From contig USSR01000002.1 in assembly GCA_900557355.1 (NCBI GenBank), positions 1-45,842 of the forward strand: a stretch of DNA of 45,842 nucleotides. Direction: 5' to 3'. The number at the start of each line of letters is the position of its first letter. The stretch's first letter is position 1. The stretch comes from an uncultured Bacteroides sp. GTDB taxonomy: Bacteria; Bacteroidota; Bacteroidia; Bacteroidales; Bacteroidaceae. The position numbers were made by a program, and so were the translations under genes. Below are positions 33,994 through 42,690 of this stretch, one piece after another. Below the pieces are notes generated by a model. The model was given only the letters and a program-made list of their open reading frames with translations. It did no database searches and was not told the DNA's origin.

Positions 33994-34017
33994 TGTATCT
34001 ATATACCCACCACGCTG
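33986..34017. promoter_or_regulatory. 10-bp perfect stem-loop overlapping the repeat
   Basis: CAGCGTGGTG at 33986-33995 pairs perfectly with CACCACGCTG at 34008-34017, leaving a 12-base A/T-rich loop. Tracts of alternating T and A flank both arms and could extend the stem with a bulge. It lies 27 bases past the GH36 stop (34045). On the minus strand no U-run follows, so an mRNA processing or stability element or a protein-binding inverted repeat fits better than a classic terminator. Confidence 0.55.
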
Positions 34018-34044
34018 TATATATATGGCCTGTAAACAGGATAA

Positions 34045-36102
34045 TTATCTTATTTCATAGCGATATAGCATAAAGTCATTCTTCTCAGGTAGAGAGACTT
34101 TTATTGTTCCTTTTCTGCCGACAGTCGTTGCCATCAGTTTCCCATTCCCCAGTATCGGCGTACACATAACTTCTGCACCTTCGGGCAACCATGTTTCCAC
34201 CCATGTCTCCTCCCGTGCATTATCTTCCCTGTAAATAAGGAGATAACCGTTTTTTGAATGACAAAGAGACTGAAATCCAGTCCACGAGCGCCCCGAAGGC
34301 TCTTCACCAATCGGTAAAATAGTTCCTTGATGGAAATCATACTGCACTTTCTTATACTTCTCCATTAAGTCTCTAATGCCAAATGCTTCTTCCGGCAAGT
34401 TGGAAGCCTCAAACCATGCCAATGGTTGCCCCGCCATAGTGGTCGCAAACAAATATTCAAAAGAATATCGGTGCGGGGCAAACGGATCATCTCCATATTT
34501 CTCCGTATTTCTCCATTTATTCAGAAACTCGATTTGTAATTTCTCTGCCGGAACATATTTGGACAGCATCCACAGGTTGCGAAGCGTCCAGTACGGATAG
34601 TAATTCTGCCAATCCGTATAACGGTTCTCTAAAAAGATGTTTCCATATTCGTTGAACATATGATAACCTCCCCGCCGACTGGCTGTCGCATCCAAATTGA
34701 ACATGACTTTATTATCCGTTTCCGCCAATACTTTATCAAACAAGTTCCGGAGATTAATCTCCGCTTTCTTGGTAGGAATAGTCAATCCGTCAATCTTAAA
34801 AATACGGATACCATATTCACGATACAATCCTATCAGTGTTTCGGCATCTTTCTCCCAGTCGACAAAATCATTCTGCACACTCGGATTAAACCACAAACCA
34901 ATTTCAATGCCCAGTTTCTTTCCTTTCTTTACTATCGGAGCCAATCCGCGGGGATATTTGACAGGATCCGGTTTCCAATAGTCCTTATTGTCCCAGATAT
35001 TCTTAAAAGAACCTTTAGCTACCGCTGAGTTCGGGCTCTTGCCCACCTGCCATCCATCATCTATTTGAAAATGAGTGATTCCCAGTTTTGCGGCACGTTC
35101 CAACTCTTGCAGGCAAAATGCCTCATTGACTTTTGTGTCCTGACTACGGTCGCCCCAAGTGTTCATCATAACCATTTCATCACGATTCCGGAAATGACGA
35201 CGAATATTCTTCTGGTAACTGCGGAGCGCTGTCAGTGCCTGCAATTCACCATCGCCATATACCCCTGTGACGCAACTATATGTTCTTGTCCATGTATCTT
35301 CCTGAATATTCTTTTCAGTAATTCCCAGTCCTGTAATCATGAATTTTCCGAATTCTGCGATGAAATCAGCACCTTTATAGGCTAACTGGACACTGGAACA
35401 AGGGGATTCTTTCAGAAAGAAAAAGCCGGTGCCTTCTTCCCCGTTTCGAACAAAGAGCAAATTCCCCCGATAACTGTTTTTACGATAGGCTATAACATCC
35501 CTCTCTGCCAACAAATTGTTGTTCCAATCTGTCACATCCCAAAATTCAACAGCCTTGGCATGCCAATGCTGCCCTTTAAGATATAATTGATCCAAAATAG
35601 CCGTAACGGATTTGGATTTCATGTCTTCAACGAACTCGATGTTTTTCCGGTCAGCCGCATTTTCTTCCCGTCCGCCAAAAACGCTGTTAACACTCCCTTT
35701 CAGATAAGTGTCACATGCTATGGCCGGACAACCGTCATATATACGATAAATCCGTTGTATATCCAATGTTCCCAAAGAGAATGTAACTATCGTCTTCAAG
35801 TAGGCCGGATGAATATCAGTCGCAGCCACCTTTTCTACCCGACAAGCTCCTTTGGAAGCTTCCCGGGTATCTTTGGAGATAAAGAAGTCCGGTGCCTGCT
35901 TTACCGTGAAAGTTGTTTTCCGGTTTGCCTTATCGCTCAGACTATAAGTGACAAGATTACCGTCATTCCAAATGAATTTTCGTTCAATACACTCATTTCC
36001 AATCACTAATGTATCTCCCTTCAACTCACTATAGCAGGTTTTCTGTGCATAAAGAGAAGACAGAGTACAGGCCAAGGCCAATACTATCAATAGTTTTTTC
36101 AT
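34045..36102 (-). CDS. GH36 alpha-galactosidase-like enzyme (arm B)
   Basis: A 685-residue exported GH36 enzyme with signal peptide MKKLLIVLALACTLSSLYAQ. The layout is that of the arm A paralogue: N-terminal beta-sandwich to about 300, then the barrel with NTWGDRSQD, FQIDDGWQ, the nucleophile Asp in FKIDG and the probable acid/base Asp in ENRYTDW, and a C-terminal beta domain. Removal of terminal alpha-galactose in the periplasm is the likely role. In a conserved stretch around the active site the two copies differ at about a quarter of positions, clearly more than the two GH2 copies do. It follows a DUF4832 gene by 81 bases. Confidence 0.92.
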   Translation of the reverse strand: MKKLLIVLALACTLSSLYAQKTCYSELKGDTLVIGNECIERKFIWNDGNLVTYSLSDKANRKTTFTVKQAPDFFISKDTREASKGACRVEKVAATDIHPAYLKTIVTFSLGTLDIQRIYRIYDGCPAIACDTYLKGSVNSVFGGREENAADRKNIEFVEDMKSKSVTAILDQLYLKGQHWHAKAVEFWDVTDWNNNLLAERDVIAYRKNSYRGNLLFVRNGEEGTGFFFLKESPCSSVQLAYKGADFIAEFGKFMITGLGITEKNIQEDTWTRTYSCVTGVYGDGELQALTALRSYQKNIRRHFRNRDEMVMMNTWGDRSQDTKVNEAFCLQELERAAKLGITHFQIDDGWQVGKSPNSAVAKGSFKNIWDNKDYWKPDPVKYPRGLAPIVKKGKKLGIEIGLWFNPSVQNDFVDWEKDAETLIGLYREYGIRIFKIDGLTIPTKKAEINLRNLFDKVLAETDNKVMFNLDATASRRGGYHMFNEYGNIFLENRYTDWQNYYPYWTLRNLWMLSKYVPAEKLQIEFLNKWRNTEKYGDDPFAPHRYSFEYLFATTMAGQPLAWFEASNLPEEAFGIRDLMEKYKKVQYDFHQGTILPIGEEPSGRSWTGFQSLCHSKNGYLLIYREDNAREETWVETWLPEGAEVMCTPILGNGKLMATTVGRKGTIKVSLPEKNDFMLYRYEIR

Positions 36103-36183
36103 GGTTAAAAAGTTATTATTATTTCTTCAAGGTACACGAATCCTGTAACCTTTCGTTAACCCCATCAAGTAGCTGATTGCCTG

Positions 36184-37746
36184 TTACCTTACGGTTACTT
36201 CCTGTAATTTAGCCCATCCGGCATTCAACATGTTCTCCGGCACAGCCATTTCCAAGCCGATCGCATTATCCTTGGTAGTATCAACAAGCCCCACTGCCCA
36301 ATAATAACTCCCCGGAGTTACTCCTTTGAGACGTAAATCAAAAGTGTAAACTGCAGGGATGCCTTGCATCCATTTGGATAAGTCTGTCTGTTTGTCCACA
36401 AACACCTTCTGCACCCTATTCCGACTGTCCATCAGCGCGAAAGCCACTTTATATTTTTGGTTCCATTGCGGAATATTGGTGGGGCAATATCCCCAGCCAA
36501 GATTATTCCAACGGTGTATAATCCGAAGTTTCTGATTTTTTGCCACATCTGTAGGTAAAGAAATCATATCCGGATAGAGACGATAGCCGCCTTCCGAAAT
36601 AAACCGTTGCACAAGAGGGAATGTATTGTGAAACCACGATTCCGTTTCACCCACACGGAAGTCCATCATATTGACACGCGCCTCTTTACTATCATCGAAT
36701 TCTCCCTGACGCACATCTTCGGGATGTCCCTTCCGATAATTGCGGGGATCCACCCAAAAGCTGTGGATTTTGCCTGTAATCCATCCGCCTTCCATCAGTA
36801 TGGGGCGAACGCCGAAATATTTCTTGGCAAAGTCACGTTCCCATTCATCATAATACAGCCCCATACCGAATGCGTCATGACGCAAAGAATATCCTTTTTC
36901 AACTACTTCATCAAGCAAGAACTCACTGTCAAGGTCATACTTATTATCGTCCCAGTCCTTACCGGCACCCACAAAACGATGATAGTTGATGACAACCGGA
37001 ACGTCTCTGAATGCTTTCAGATACAAGTCTGCCAGCCAGTCAAGTACAGGTTTACGGGGCTTTTCATCTCCCGTAGAATAAAGCGTAGTGTGATACTCGC
37101 CCCACTTTCCCAGACCTGTTCCGTCGATAAAGTCCACCTCGTCAGGATTGCCAAAGTCTTTGGCTAAAGCCCAAACGAATTTTTCATAATACTTTTGAAA
37201 AATAGGGTCATCAGGATAAGGTGACCATCTTCCTCTCCACACGAAGCCCTTCGTACCAGCCTCCCGCACAAAGTCGGGCGTAAAGTCATAGCCTTTATCA
37301 CGGCTGTCGACCACCACCCGGAAAGCAAGACGCATTTTTCTTGCACGTGCTCCCTCAATCAGCATTTTCAGCATGGGATCCGTATTCCAGCCATAAACGT
37401 TTTCTTCAGGATTCAACTTCCTCCAACTGGTACGGATATAAAGAGTATGGGCATAATCGGACACCTTTACCGTTCCCACACCGGGTACCTGCATATTGTC
37501 ACACTTCTCCCAGAAATCTTCCTTCACACCGGGGGTGGCATAAAGCACCCAGCCGGTTTGTGGGTTACGCAACAAGCGCTGCCTGTCTGGTTCTATTCTT
37601 ATTATCTTGTTATCCCGTGCCAAGTTCTGTTTCAAGGTTCCGGCATCCGACCCGCCGCTTATGGCAGCGGCTTGAAGCGCAAACGACCCTAAAAATATAG
37701 GCATCAAAAGTCCTGATCTCATTTTACCTTTAATCATACAACTCAT
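36184..37746 (-). CDS. DUF4832-type secreted protein, putative periplasmic glycoside hydrolase (arm B)
   Basis: A 520-residue exported protein. The start is uncertain: ATG codons at 37746, 37737 and 37722 all precede one signal peptide (SGLLMPIFLGSFALQAAA) that has no lipobox, so a soluble periplasmic protein is expected. Numbered from 37746, the barrel region shows DYAHTLYIRTSW, VDSRDKG, Glu217 in GLGKWGE, NYHR, LRHDAFGM and Glu319 in LMEGGW. The DUF4832 domain begins near GGYRLYPDMI and holds LGWGYCPTN. It lies 13 bases after a lipoprotein homologue, making a surface/periplasm pair. Hydrolase activity is inferred from the invariant Glu pair and the neighbours. Confidence 0.85.
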   Translation of the reverse strand: MSCMIKGKMRSGLLMPIFLGSFALQAAAISGGSDAGTLKQNLARDNKIIRIEPDRQRLLRNPQTGWVLYATPGVKEDFWEKCDNMQVPGVGTVKVSDYAHTLYIRTSWRKLNPEENVYGWNTDPMLKMLIEGARARKMRLAFRVVVDSRDKGYDFTPDFVREAGTKGFVWRGRWSPYPDDPIFQKYYEKFVWALAKDFGNPDEVDFIDGTGLGKWGEYHTTLYSTGDEKPRKPVLDWLADLYLKAFRDVPVVINYHRFVGAGKDWDDNKYDLDSEFLLDEVVEKGYSLRHDAFGMGLYYDEWERDFAKKYFGVRPILMEGGWITGKIHSFWVDPRNYRKGHPEDVRQGEFDDSKEARVNMMDFRVGETESWFHNTFPLVQRFISEGGYRLYPDMISLPTDVAKNQKLRIIHRWNNLGWGYCPTNIPQWNQKYKVAFALMDSRNRVQKVFVDKQTDLSKWMQGIPAVYTFDLRLKGVTPGSYYWAVGLVDTTKDNAIGLEMAVPENMLNAGWAKLQEVTVR

Positions 37747-37759
37747 TATACGTATTTAC

Positions 37760-39331
37760 TTATTTTACCGTAAGTGTCTGTAATTTCAACCAACCGGAAT
37801 CCAGTAGGTTGGCATCCTTGTTCACGGCCATTTCGAGTCCGATTTCATTGTCTTTGGTAACGTCCACCAAACCTACCGCCCATGAATAGGCACCAACAGA
37901 AACGCCTTTCAGATTCAACTTGGTGGTATAAGTAGTCGGGGCTTCCTTCAGCCAAGTCGACAGGTCGGTTTGCTCGTCCACAAATATCTTTTTCACTTCA
38001 TTATTATCATTCAGCAATGCAAAAGCCACTTTATATTTCTGATTCCAAGTTCTGATATTAGTAGGACAATATCCCCAACCCATATTGCGCCAGCGGTGAA
38101 CAACAGTAACATCCTGACCACCATTTGCCGAAACAGGCAAAGAAACCATGTCCGGATAGAGACGGTAACCGCCTTCCGCTATAAAACGCTGTACATAAGA
38201 GAACGTTTTTTCAAACCATGATTCCGTTTCACCCAAACGGAAGTCCATCGTATTGACACATGCCAGCATGGAATCTTCAAACTCTCCCTTGCGGACATCT
38301 TCGGGATGACCTTCCCGATAACGATAAGCATCATCGAAATACCAATAACGGTGCGTGTCGGTCACCCATCCACCTTCCATAATGATAGGAAGCTTATATC
38401 TGTATTTCAAGGCAATATTTTTCTCCCAATCTTTATAATAGCCACTCATACCAAAAGCGTCGTGACGCAGGATGTATCCGTTATTGAGGGCTATGTTCAG
38501 CAACGGCTCCGCATCAGGCGGCACTGTTTCCTGCCAAGAATCCTGATAAGTATCGCCCAACATACGGTGATAGTTGATCACCAGAGGCACTTTCGTGAAA
38601 TGACGTGCATACAACGCTGTAATCCACTCCATTACCTGAAACTTATTTCCATCGTTAGCATAAATCATAGCGTGCGACTCTCCCCATTTACCCAATCCGT
38701 AACCGTCAATAAAATCTACCTTATCGGGGTCATTGTATTGGCGGGCAAAAGCCTCGATAAACTCTCCATAGTGCTTTTGGAACACTTGGTCATCAGGATA
38801 AGGACACTTATTGTTTGCTGTATTATACCATTTACAGCCTTCATCGAATACGAACTCAGGAGTATTCTGTTTTTGGTCGCGCCCATCCACCAGTACACGC
38901 AAGGCGATACGTAATCCTCTATCATGTACACTTTTAATGATACGTGAGATATCGGAGCTAGGGTCATCCCAAGCATATTTTCCCTTTTGGGGCTCCAATG
39001 TCTTCCAATTCGTACGCAAGTAGCAGGAAGAAGCGTAATCGGAGACTTTTACGTATTTTGCCAGATCGGGTACATACATGTGGTCATAGCCTCTTTCTTC
39101 CCAAAATGTCTCGTTTTTCTCACGCGCCAGATACAGTACCCAGCCATTCAGAGGATTCCGAAGAACACGTGTCTTATTAGGGTTAATCCGCACCGTTACA
39201 TTCTCGGCAGGCAAATCCCCATCACCGGTATTTCCCGTTTCACTTTCACTATCCGAGCAGGCAATTGCTACCATAGCCCCGAAGAGCAACACTCCCAAAG
39301 GCATCATTATTCGTTTCCAGTTCATTCTCAT
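37760..39331 (-). CDS. DUF4832-type lipoprotein, putative surface glycoside hydrolase (arm B)
   Basis: A 523-residue lipoprotein with a lipobox ending VAIAC (Cys25) followed by SDSESE, acidic as expected for surface export. Barrel-region landmarks match the other three copies: DYASSCYLRTNW, VDGRDQK, Glu218 in GLGKWGE, NYHR, LRHDAFGM and Glu319 in IMEGGW, with 101 residues between the two Glu. The C-terminal DUF4832 domain starts near GGYRLYPDMV and contains MGWGYCPTN. It is the first enzyme-like gene after SusE2, the place where many utilisation loci encode the surface endo-enzyme. The arm A counterpart at 11752-13353 has the same position and the same lipoprotein nature. Confidence 0.85.
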   Translation of the reverse strand: MRMNWKRIMMPLGVLLFGAMVAIACSDSESETGNTGDGDLPAENVTVRINPNKTRVLRNPLNGWVLYLAREKNETFWEERGYDHMYVPDLAKYVKVSDYASSCYLRTNWKTLEPQKGKYAWDDPSSDISRIIKSVHDRGLRIALRVLVDGRDQKQNTPEFVFDEGCKWYNTANNKCPYPDDQVFQKHYGEFIEAFARQYNDPDKVDFIDGYGLGKWGESHAMIYANDGNKFQVMEWITALYARHFTKVPLVINYHRMLGDTYQDSWQETVPPDAEPLLNIALNNGYILRHDAFGMSGYYKDWEKNIALKYRYKLPIIMEGGWVTDTHRYWYFDDAYRYREGHPEDVRKGEFEDSMLACVNTMDFRLGETESWFEKTFSYVQRFIAEGGYRLYPDMVSLPVSANGGQDVTVVHRWRNMGWGYCPTNIRTWNQKYKVAFALLNDNNEVKKIFVDEQTDLSTWLKEAPTTYTTKLNLKGVSVGAYSWAVGLVDVTKDNEIGLEMAVNKDANLLDSGWLKLQTLTVK

Positions 39332-39357
39332 ATAATTATTCTTTAAAAAGAAGGATA

Positions 39358-39382
39358 TGCCGCCCTAAAAACAGGGCAGGCA
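39358..39382. promoter_or_regulatory. Intercistronic stem-loop after SusE2
   Basis: Arms TGCCGCCCT (39358-39366) and AGGGC-A-GGCA (39373-39382) pair over nine positions with one bulged A and a six-base loop. It lies in the 72-base spacer between SusE2 and the DUF4832 lipoprotein gene, the same junction that carries a stem-loop in arm A. No long U-run follows on the minus strand. Confidence 0.55.
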
Positions 39383-39403
39383 CACCCTCTTCAGTAAATG
39401 ACT

Positions 39404-40705
39404 TTAATATTCGCTCATGTATATCCGCATATTTCTTAAGTCGACGATGGTGAGCAACGGTCTCATGTACCATGTGAACATAGCTTCACGATACTGTTCA
39501 CGAGCTTCGCTTTCCGCATGGATAGGTGTCCAGGTGTTCAGTTTCAACTCTTGCTTGTATTTCCATCGGCTATCACTCTTGTCCAGCGCAAGTATATCGT
39601 CAGGAATTACAGGAACAAGACACCATGAGAAATGGGGACCACCGGGATAACCGCCTTCGAAATGCGGAACATCAAGAACAAACTTACCGTTTTCTTTCTT
39701 ATCCGAACCGCCTCCCCAAGCGGAAGTCCATGAAATCTTGCCGACAAGCAGTTGCGGATCGACCAAACTCGGCTTGAAGCCGCCGCCCTTCAGATCATTC
39801 CCCCACTTGGTAATGTCGCCATATGCCCAAAGGTTGGTAACATCTACATCATGCCATCCATTAAGTTTATCCTTAAAATGCGCCTTATATGGTTCCAGCT
39901 TCTTATCCGGTGAGTAAATTTTCAGTTTCCGGGTTTCCGTGTTCAATATTACACGATATTCTCCGTCTTTAGGCAAATTCAGCATCGCAGGCTCATCTCC
40001 CAATACAACATCTACCTCTTCACCGTCTACCCAGTTGTTAACGCCTTCTGCCAGTTGGATATAAGATTCACCCTGTTCTGTTTCCAAAGCAATCCCCATC
40101 TCACCCTGCACTAAATCTTGTACAAACGCATATTGGAACTCATTCTCCATGGTTTTGCTCATTACCAGCTTATCATTGTCGGTAGAAGTTCCGGAAAGAA
40201 CAATGCGATTGGCTTCCCATACCAATGGACGGTAAGGACGCACATTTACAGTAACAGTACGCACTTCGGGCATAGCATAACGGGGACCACCCTCCCATTT
40301 TGCAATGACACGAAACTGCACGGGCACCACTTTGGAGTAGTTCTGTCCCCACTTATCCACCAGCAACATTTGCAGCTCTTCAGTGGTATAACTCTTATTA
40401 AATACTCCATAGTCCTCATCAACACGTACACAGCTTTCAAACTCGTGTCCTTCAATATCTATTTTAGTCACATAAGAGATAGCATAGTCTTCGGGCATCT
40501 CACGAGCCGGTGTCCACTCAAAACTCACCGCCACTTCATTCGGTCTGTCCCTATCTAATTCTATATCGGTAGCCGAAACAGTCAGTTCCATCTTCTCACC
40601 GGGGTTGGTGAGCCATGTCAAATCAGCTTCTTTATCATCTTTACATCCGCCAAGGATAAACAGTACTACCAATGGCAGATATGCATAAAATAGTTTGTTT
40701 CTCAT
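39404..40705 (-). CDS. SusE-like surface glycan-binding lipoprotein (arm B)
   Basis: A 433-residue lipoprotein. The ATG at 40705 (MRNKLFYAYLPLVVLFILGG) is chosen because the upstream start at 40744 would overlap SusD2 and precede the signal peptide. The lipobox ends LGGC and is followed by KDDKE, a textbook surface-export signal. The SusE-type N-terminal domain (about 30-160) resembles that of the arm A protein. One SusF-like repeat follows (about 165-265, IVLSGTSTDNDKLVM to YRVILNTETRKLKIY), then a C-terminal domain of about 165 residues that I cannot assign. It probably binds the glycan at the surface with SusC2/D2. It starts 26 bases after SusD2. Confidence 0.82.
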   Translation of the reverse strand: MRNKLFYAYLPLVVLFILGGCKDDKEADLTWLTNPGEKMELTVSATDIELDRDRPNEVAVSFEWTPAREMPEDYAISYVTKIDIEGHEFESCVRVDEDYGVFNKSYTTEELQMLLVDKWGQNYSKVVPVQFRVIAKWEGGPRYAMPEVRTVTVNVRPYRPLVWEANRIVLSGTSTDNDKLVMSKTMENEFQYAFVQDLVQGEMGIALETEQGESYIQLAEGVNNWVDGEEVDVVLGDEPAMLNLPKDGEYRVILNTETRKLKIYSPDKKLEPYKAHFKDKLNGWHDVDVTNLWAYGDITKWGNDLKGGGFKPSLVDPQLLVGKISWTSAWGGGSDKKENGKFVLDVPHFEGGYPGGPHFSWCLVPVIPDDILALDKSDSRWKYKQELKLNTWTPIHAESEAREQYREAMFTWYMRPLLTIVDLRNMRIYMSEY

Positions 40706-40731
40706 ATTTCTTATTGATTTTATAGTGTTAA

Positions 40732-42678
40732 TCAATTCATCCAACCCGGCATCTGTTTCAAGTTCGGATTCTTGTCTATCTCATCCTGAGGTATCGGCCA
40801 CCAATAACTTTTGAACTTACGAGTTTGATAACGCACACGTTTATAAAACTCATCTCTATTCCCCTTTTCAGCCAGCATGTTCATACCATAGAAGTTACCA
40901 TTCAGCACATTCTCCGCCTCTTTCCAGCGACGCAGGTCGAACCAGCGCAAACCACCTTCGCAGTTCATCTCAACTCTTCTCTCACGACGAATCAGTTTAC
41001 GCATCTCTTCCGGGTCGGTAGGAATTCCGAGCTTTTTTTCTCCTGCTGCATATTGCGGAATGCCGGCTCTTTCACGAATTTTATCAATGTATTTCACAAT
41101 ATCTGTCTTGTCGGCATCATAAGTACCTTTAGCAATACTATACTCGAGTGCTGATTCTGCATAGCTCAGATAGGCTTCAGCAAGGCGATAAAGAATACCT
41201 TGACGCGACTTATAGCTACCGGTATTCGTTGAATGAACGAAAGTAGGATCAACATGCTTCCGAATCAGGTAACCGGCTGACGGGTTATCGTGCGACGGCT
41301 GCCCATCTTCACCATTAAAAAAGAAGTTGGTCGCTTTCCCTTTCCCCCAATGGTACTGTTCGTTGTAGACCACCGAAATATAGAAACGAGGTTCACGATT
41401 ACAATACATATTGAACGTATTCTTTGGAGCAACGACATGACGGTCTCCACTAGCTTTGGAACCGGCTACGGCATAATGCCAATTAGTAGCACGCACATCA
41501 TCTTCTGTAGAATAACCTGTTTCACTATATCCGGACTCCAAATCAACAATGGCTGTTTGTGTTTCACCACTATTGTTGTATCCTAAGATAGGCATTTTAC
41601 CGTCTTTCATAAAGAAATCGTCCACCAGCAACTGAGTAACACCTAGCGAACCAGACCCACCAGCACCACGAGGAAGAGCTTGGTCGTCAAACCAACCTGC
41701 ATTATCCTTAGTACGCGGGAAAATAATTTCCGTATTGCCTTCCTTATAACGAAGCATCATCATGTTCTGATAAGAAAGGAACGGATCAATAGTTACTCCA
41801 TCAGACAAATATTCCTTATATAAAGCGTGTCCCGCTTTCTCGGCTTCTTCAATCAGCAGTTTATTGGCGTCTTTTGCCCGTTTCCAATGATTTTCATTGA
41901 AAGTGGAATTAAAGATTTTCACTCCATCTACATTAGTCATAGCCTGCATTTCAGGATCCATATCTTTCCCAGGACTAGGATTCACCAAATCACTGGCAGC
42001 AAACGTCAGCAAACGGGCACGCATAGCAAGACAAATCAGTGAAGTGATACGACCGTATTTATTGGCTTCGTCATAAGAAGCGGGTAACTGTCGGGAAGCT
42101 TCCAACAACTCGTTAGCCGCCCAGTCTACAACAACATCAAAAGGTTCTTGTTTCAGTAATAAAGATTCCCCCGATAGTTCTACAGCCGCTTCCCGAATAA
42201 TAGGAACTGCTCCGTACGTCATCGCCATCATAGCGTGGTAGTAAGCAATGAAAAAACGACACTCCGCTTTCATATAATTAATCTCCTTTTCAGATACATC
42301 GGACAAAGGATGCGCATATTTAATCAAAGTGTATGCTTGACGAATTGCCTTTGGATACTTATCCCAATAAGTCACTACTCCCGGACTGATAGGCGTCCAG
42401 TTTCCATTCTGATACTGAATCGCCTTAAATCCCTGTGACTCCCACCCTACAGAAGGTGCAAGTTCGTCACCAATGGCGTCCGGACCGTCATAAATATAAA
42501 ACTCCGGCATTACAGAATAGAGATAGGAAAGCCAACGTTCCAGATTGCCCCTGTTGGAAAATACATTCTCCAATGTCAGCTGGTCATCCGGCATTTTGTC
42601 CAGATAATCAGAGCATGAAGTTAAAGGCAATACACCCAAAACGCCCAATAATATATATGTAATAATTCTGTTTTTCAT
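40732..42678 (-). CDS. SusD-like outer membrane lipoprotein (arm B)
   Basis: A 648-residue RagB/SusD family lipoprotein with a lipobox ending LTSC at about residue 22, followed by SDYLDKMPDDQLT. SusD landmarks are the N-terminal helical start (NVFSNRGNLERWLSYLYS), paired helices around EINYMKAECRFFIAYYHAMM, and the C-terminal YRLAEAYLSYAESALEYS, RRERRVEMNCEGGLRWFDLRRW and WWPIPQDEIDKNPNLKQMPGW. It lies 12 bases after SusC2 and precedes SusE2. It serves as the surface lid and glycan receptor of that transporter. At 648 residues it is longer than SusD1 and belongs to a clearly different branch. Confidence 0.95.
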   Translation of the reverse strand: MKNRIITYILLGVLGVLPLTSCSDYLDKMPDDQLTLENVFSNRGNLERWLSYLYSVMPEFYIYDGPDAIGDELAPSVGWESQGFKAIQYQNGNWTPISPGVVTYWDKYPKAIRQAYTLIKYAHPLSDVSEKEINYMKAECRFFIAYYHAMMAMTYGAVPIIREAAVELSGESLLLKQEPFDVVVDWAANELLEASRQLPASYDEANKYGRITSLICLAMRARLLTFAASDLVNPSPGKDMDPEMQAMTNVDGVKIFNSTFNENHWKRAKDANKLLIEEAEKAGHALYKEYLSDGVTIDPFLSYQNMMMLRYKEGNTEIIFPRTKDNAGWFDDQALPRGAGGSGSLGVTQLLVDDFFMKDGKMPILGYNNSGETQTAIVDLESGYSETGYSTEDDVRATNWHYAVAGSKASGDRHVVAPKNTFNMYCNREPRFYISVVYNEQYHWGKGKATNFFFNGEDGQPSHDNPSAGYLIRKHVDPTFVHSTNTGSYKSRQGILYRLAEAYLSYAESALEYSIAKGTYDADKTDIVKYIDKIRERAGIPQYAAGEKKLGIPTDPEEMRKLIRRERRVEMNCEGGLRWFDLRRWKEAENVLNGNFYGMNMLAEKGNRDEFYKRVRYQTRKFKSYWWPIPQDEIDKNPNLKQMPGWMN

Positions 42679-42690
42679 ATCATATTTATT

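Noticed and set aside
36138..36202. Imperfect 19-base direct repeat around the end of the 36184-37746 gene (about 15 of 19 positions).
   Set aside because: One copy is coding sequence at the stop codon and the match is weak; it could be chance or a small local duplication.
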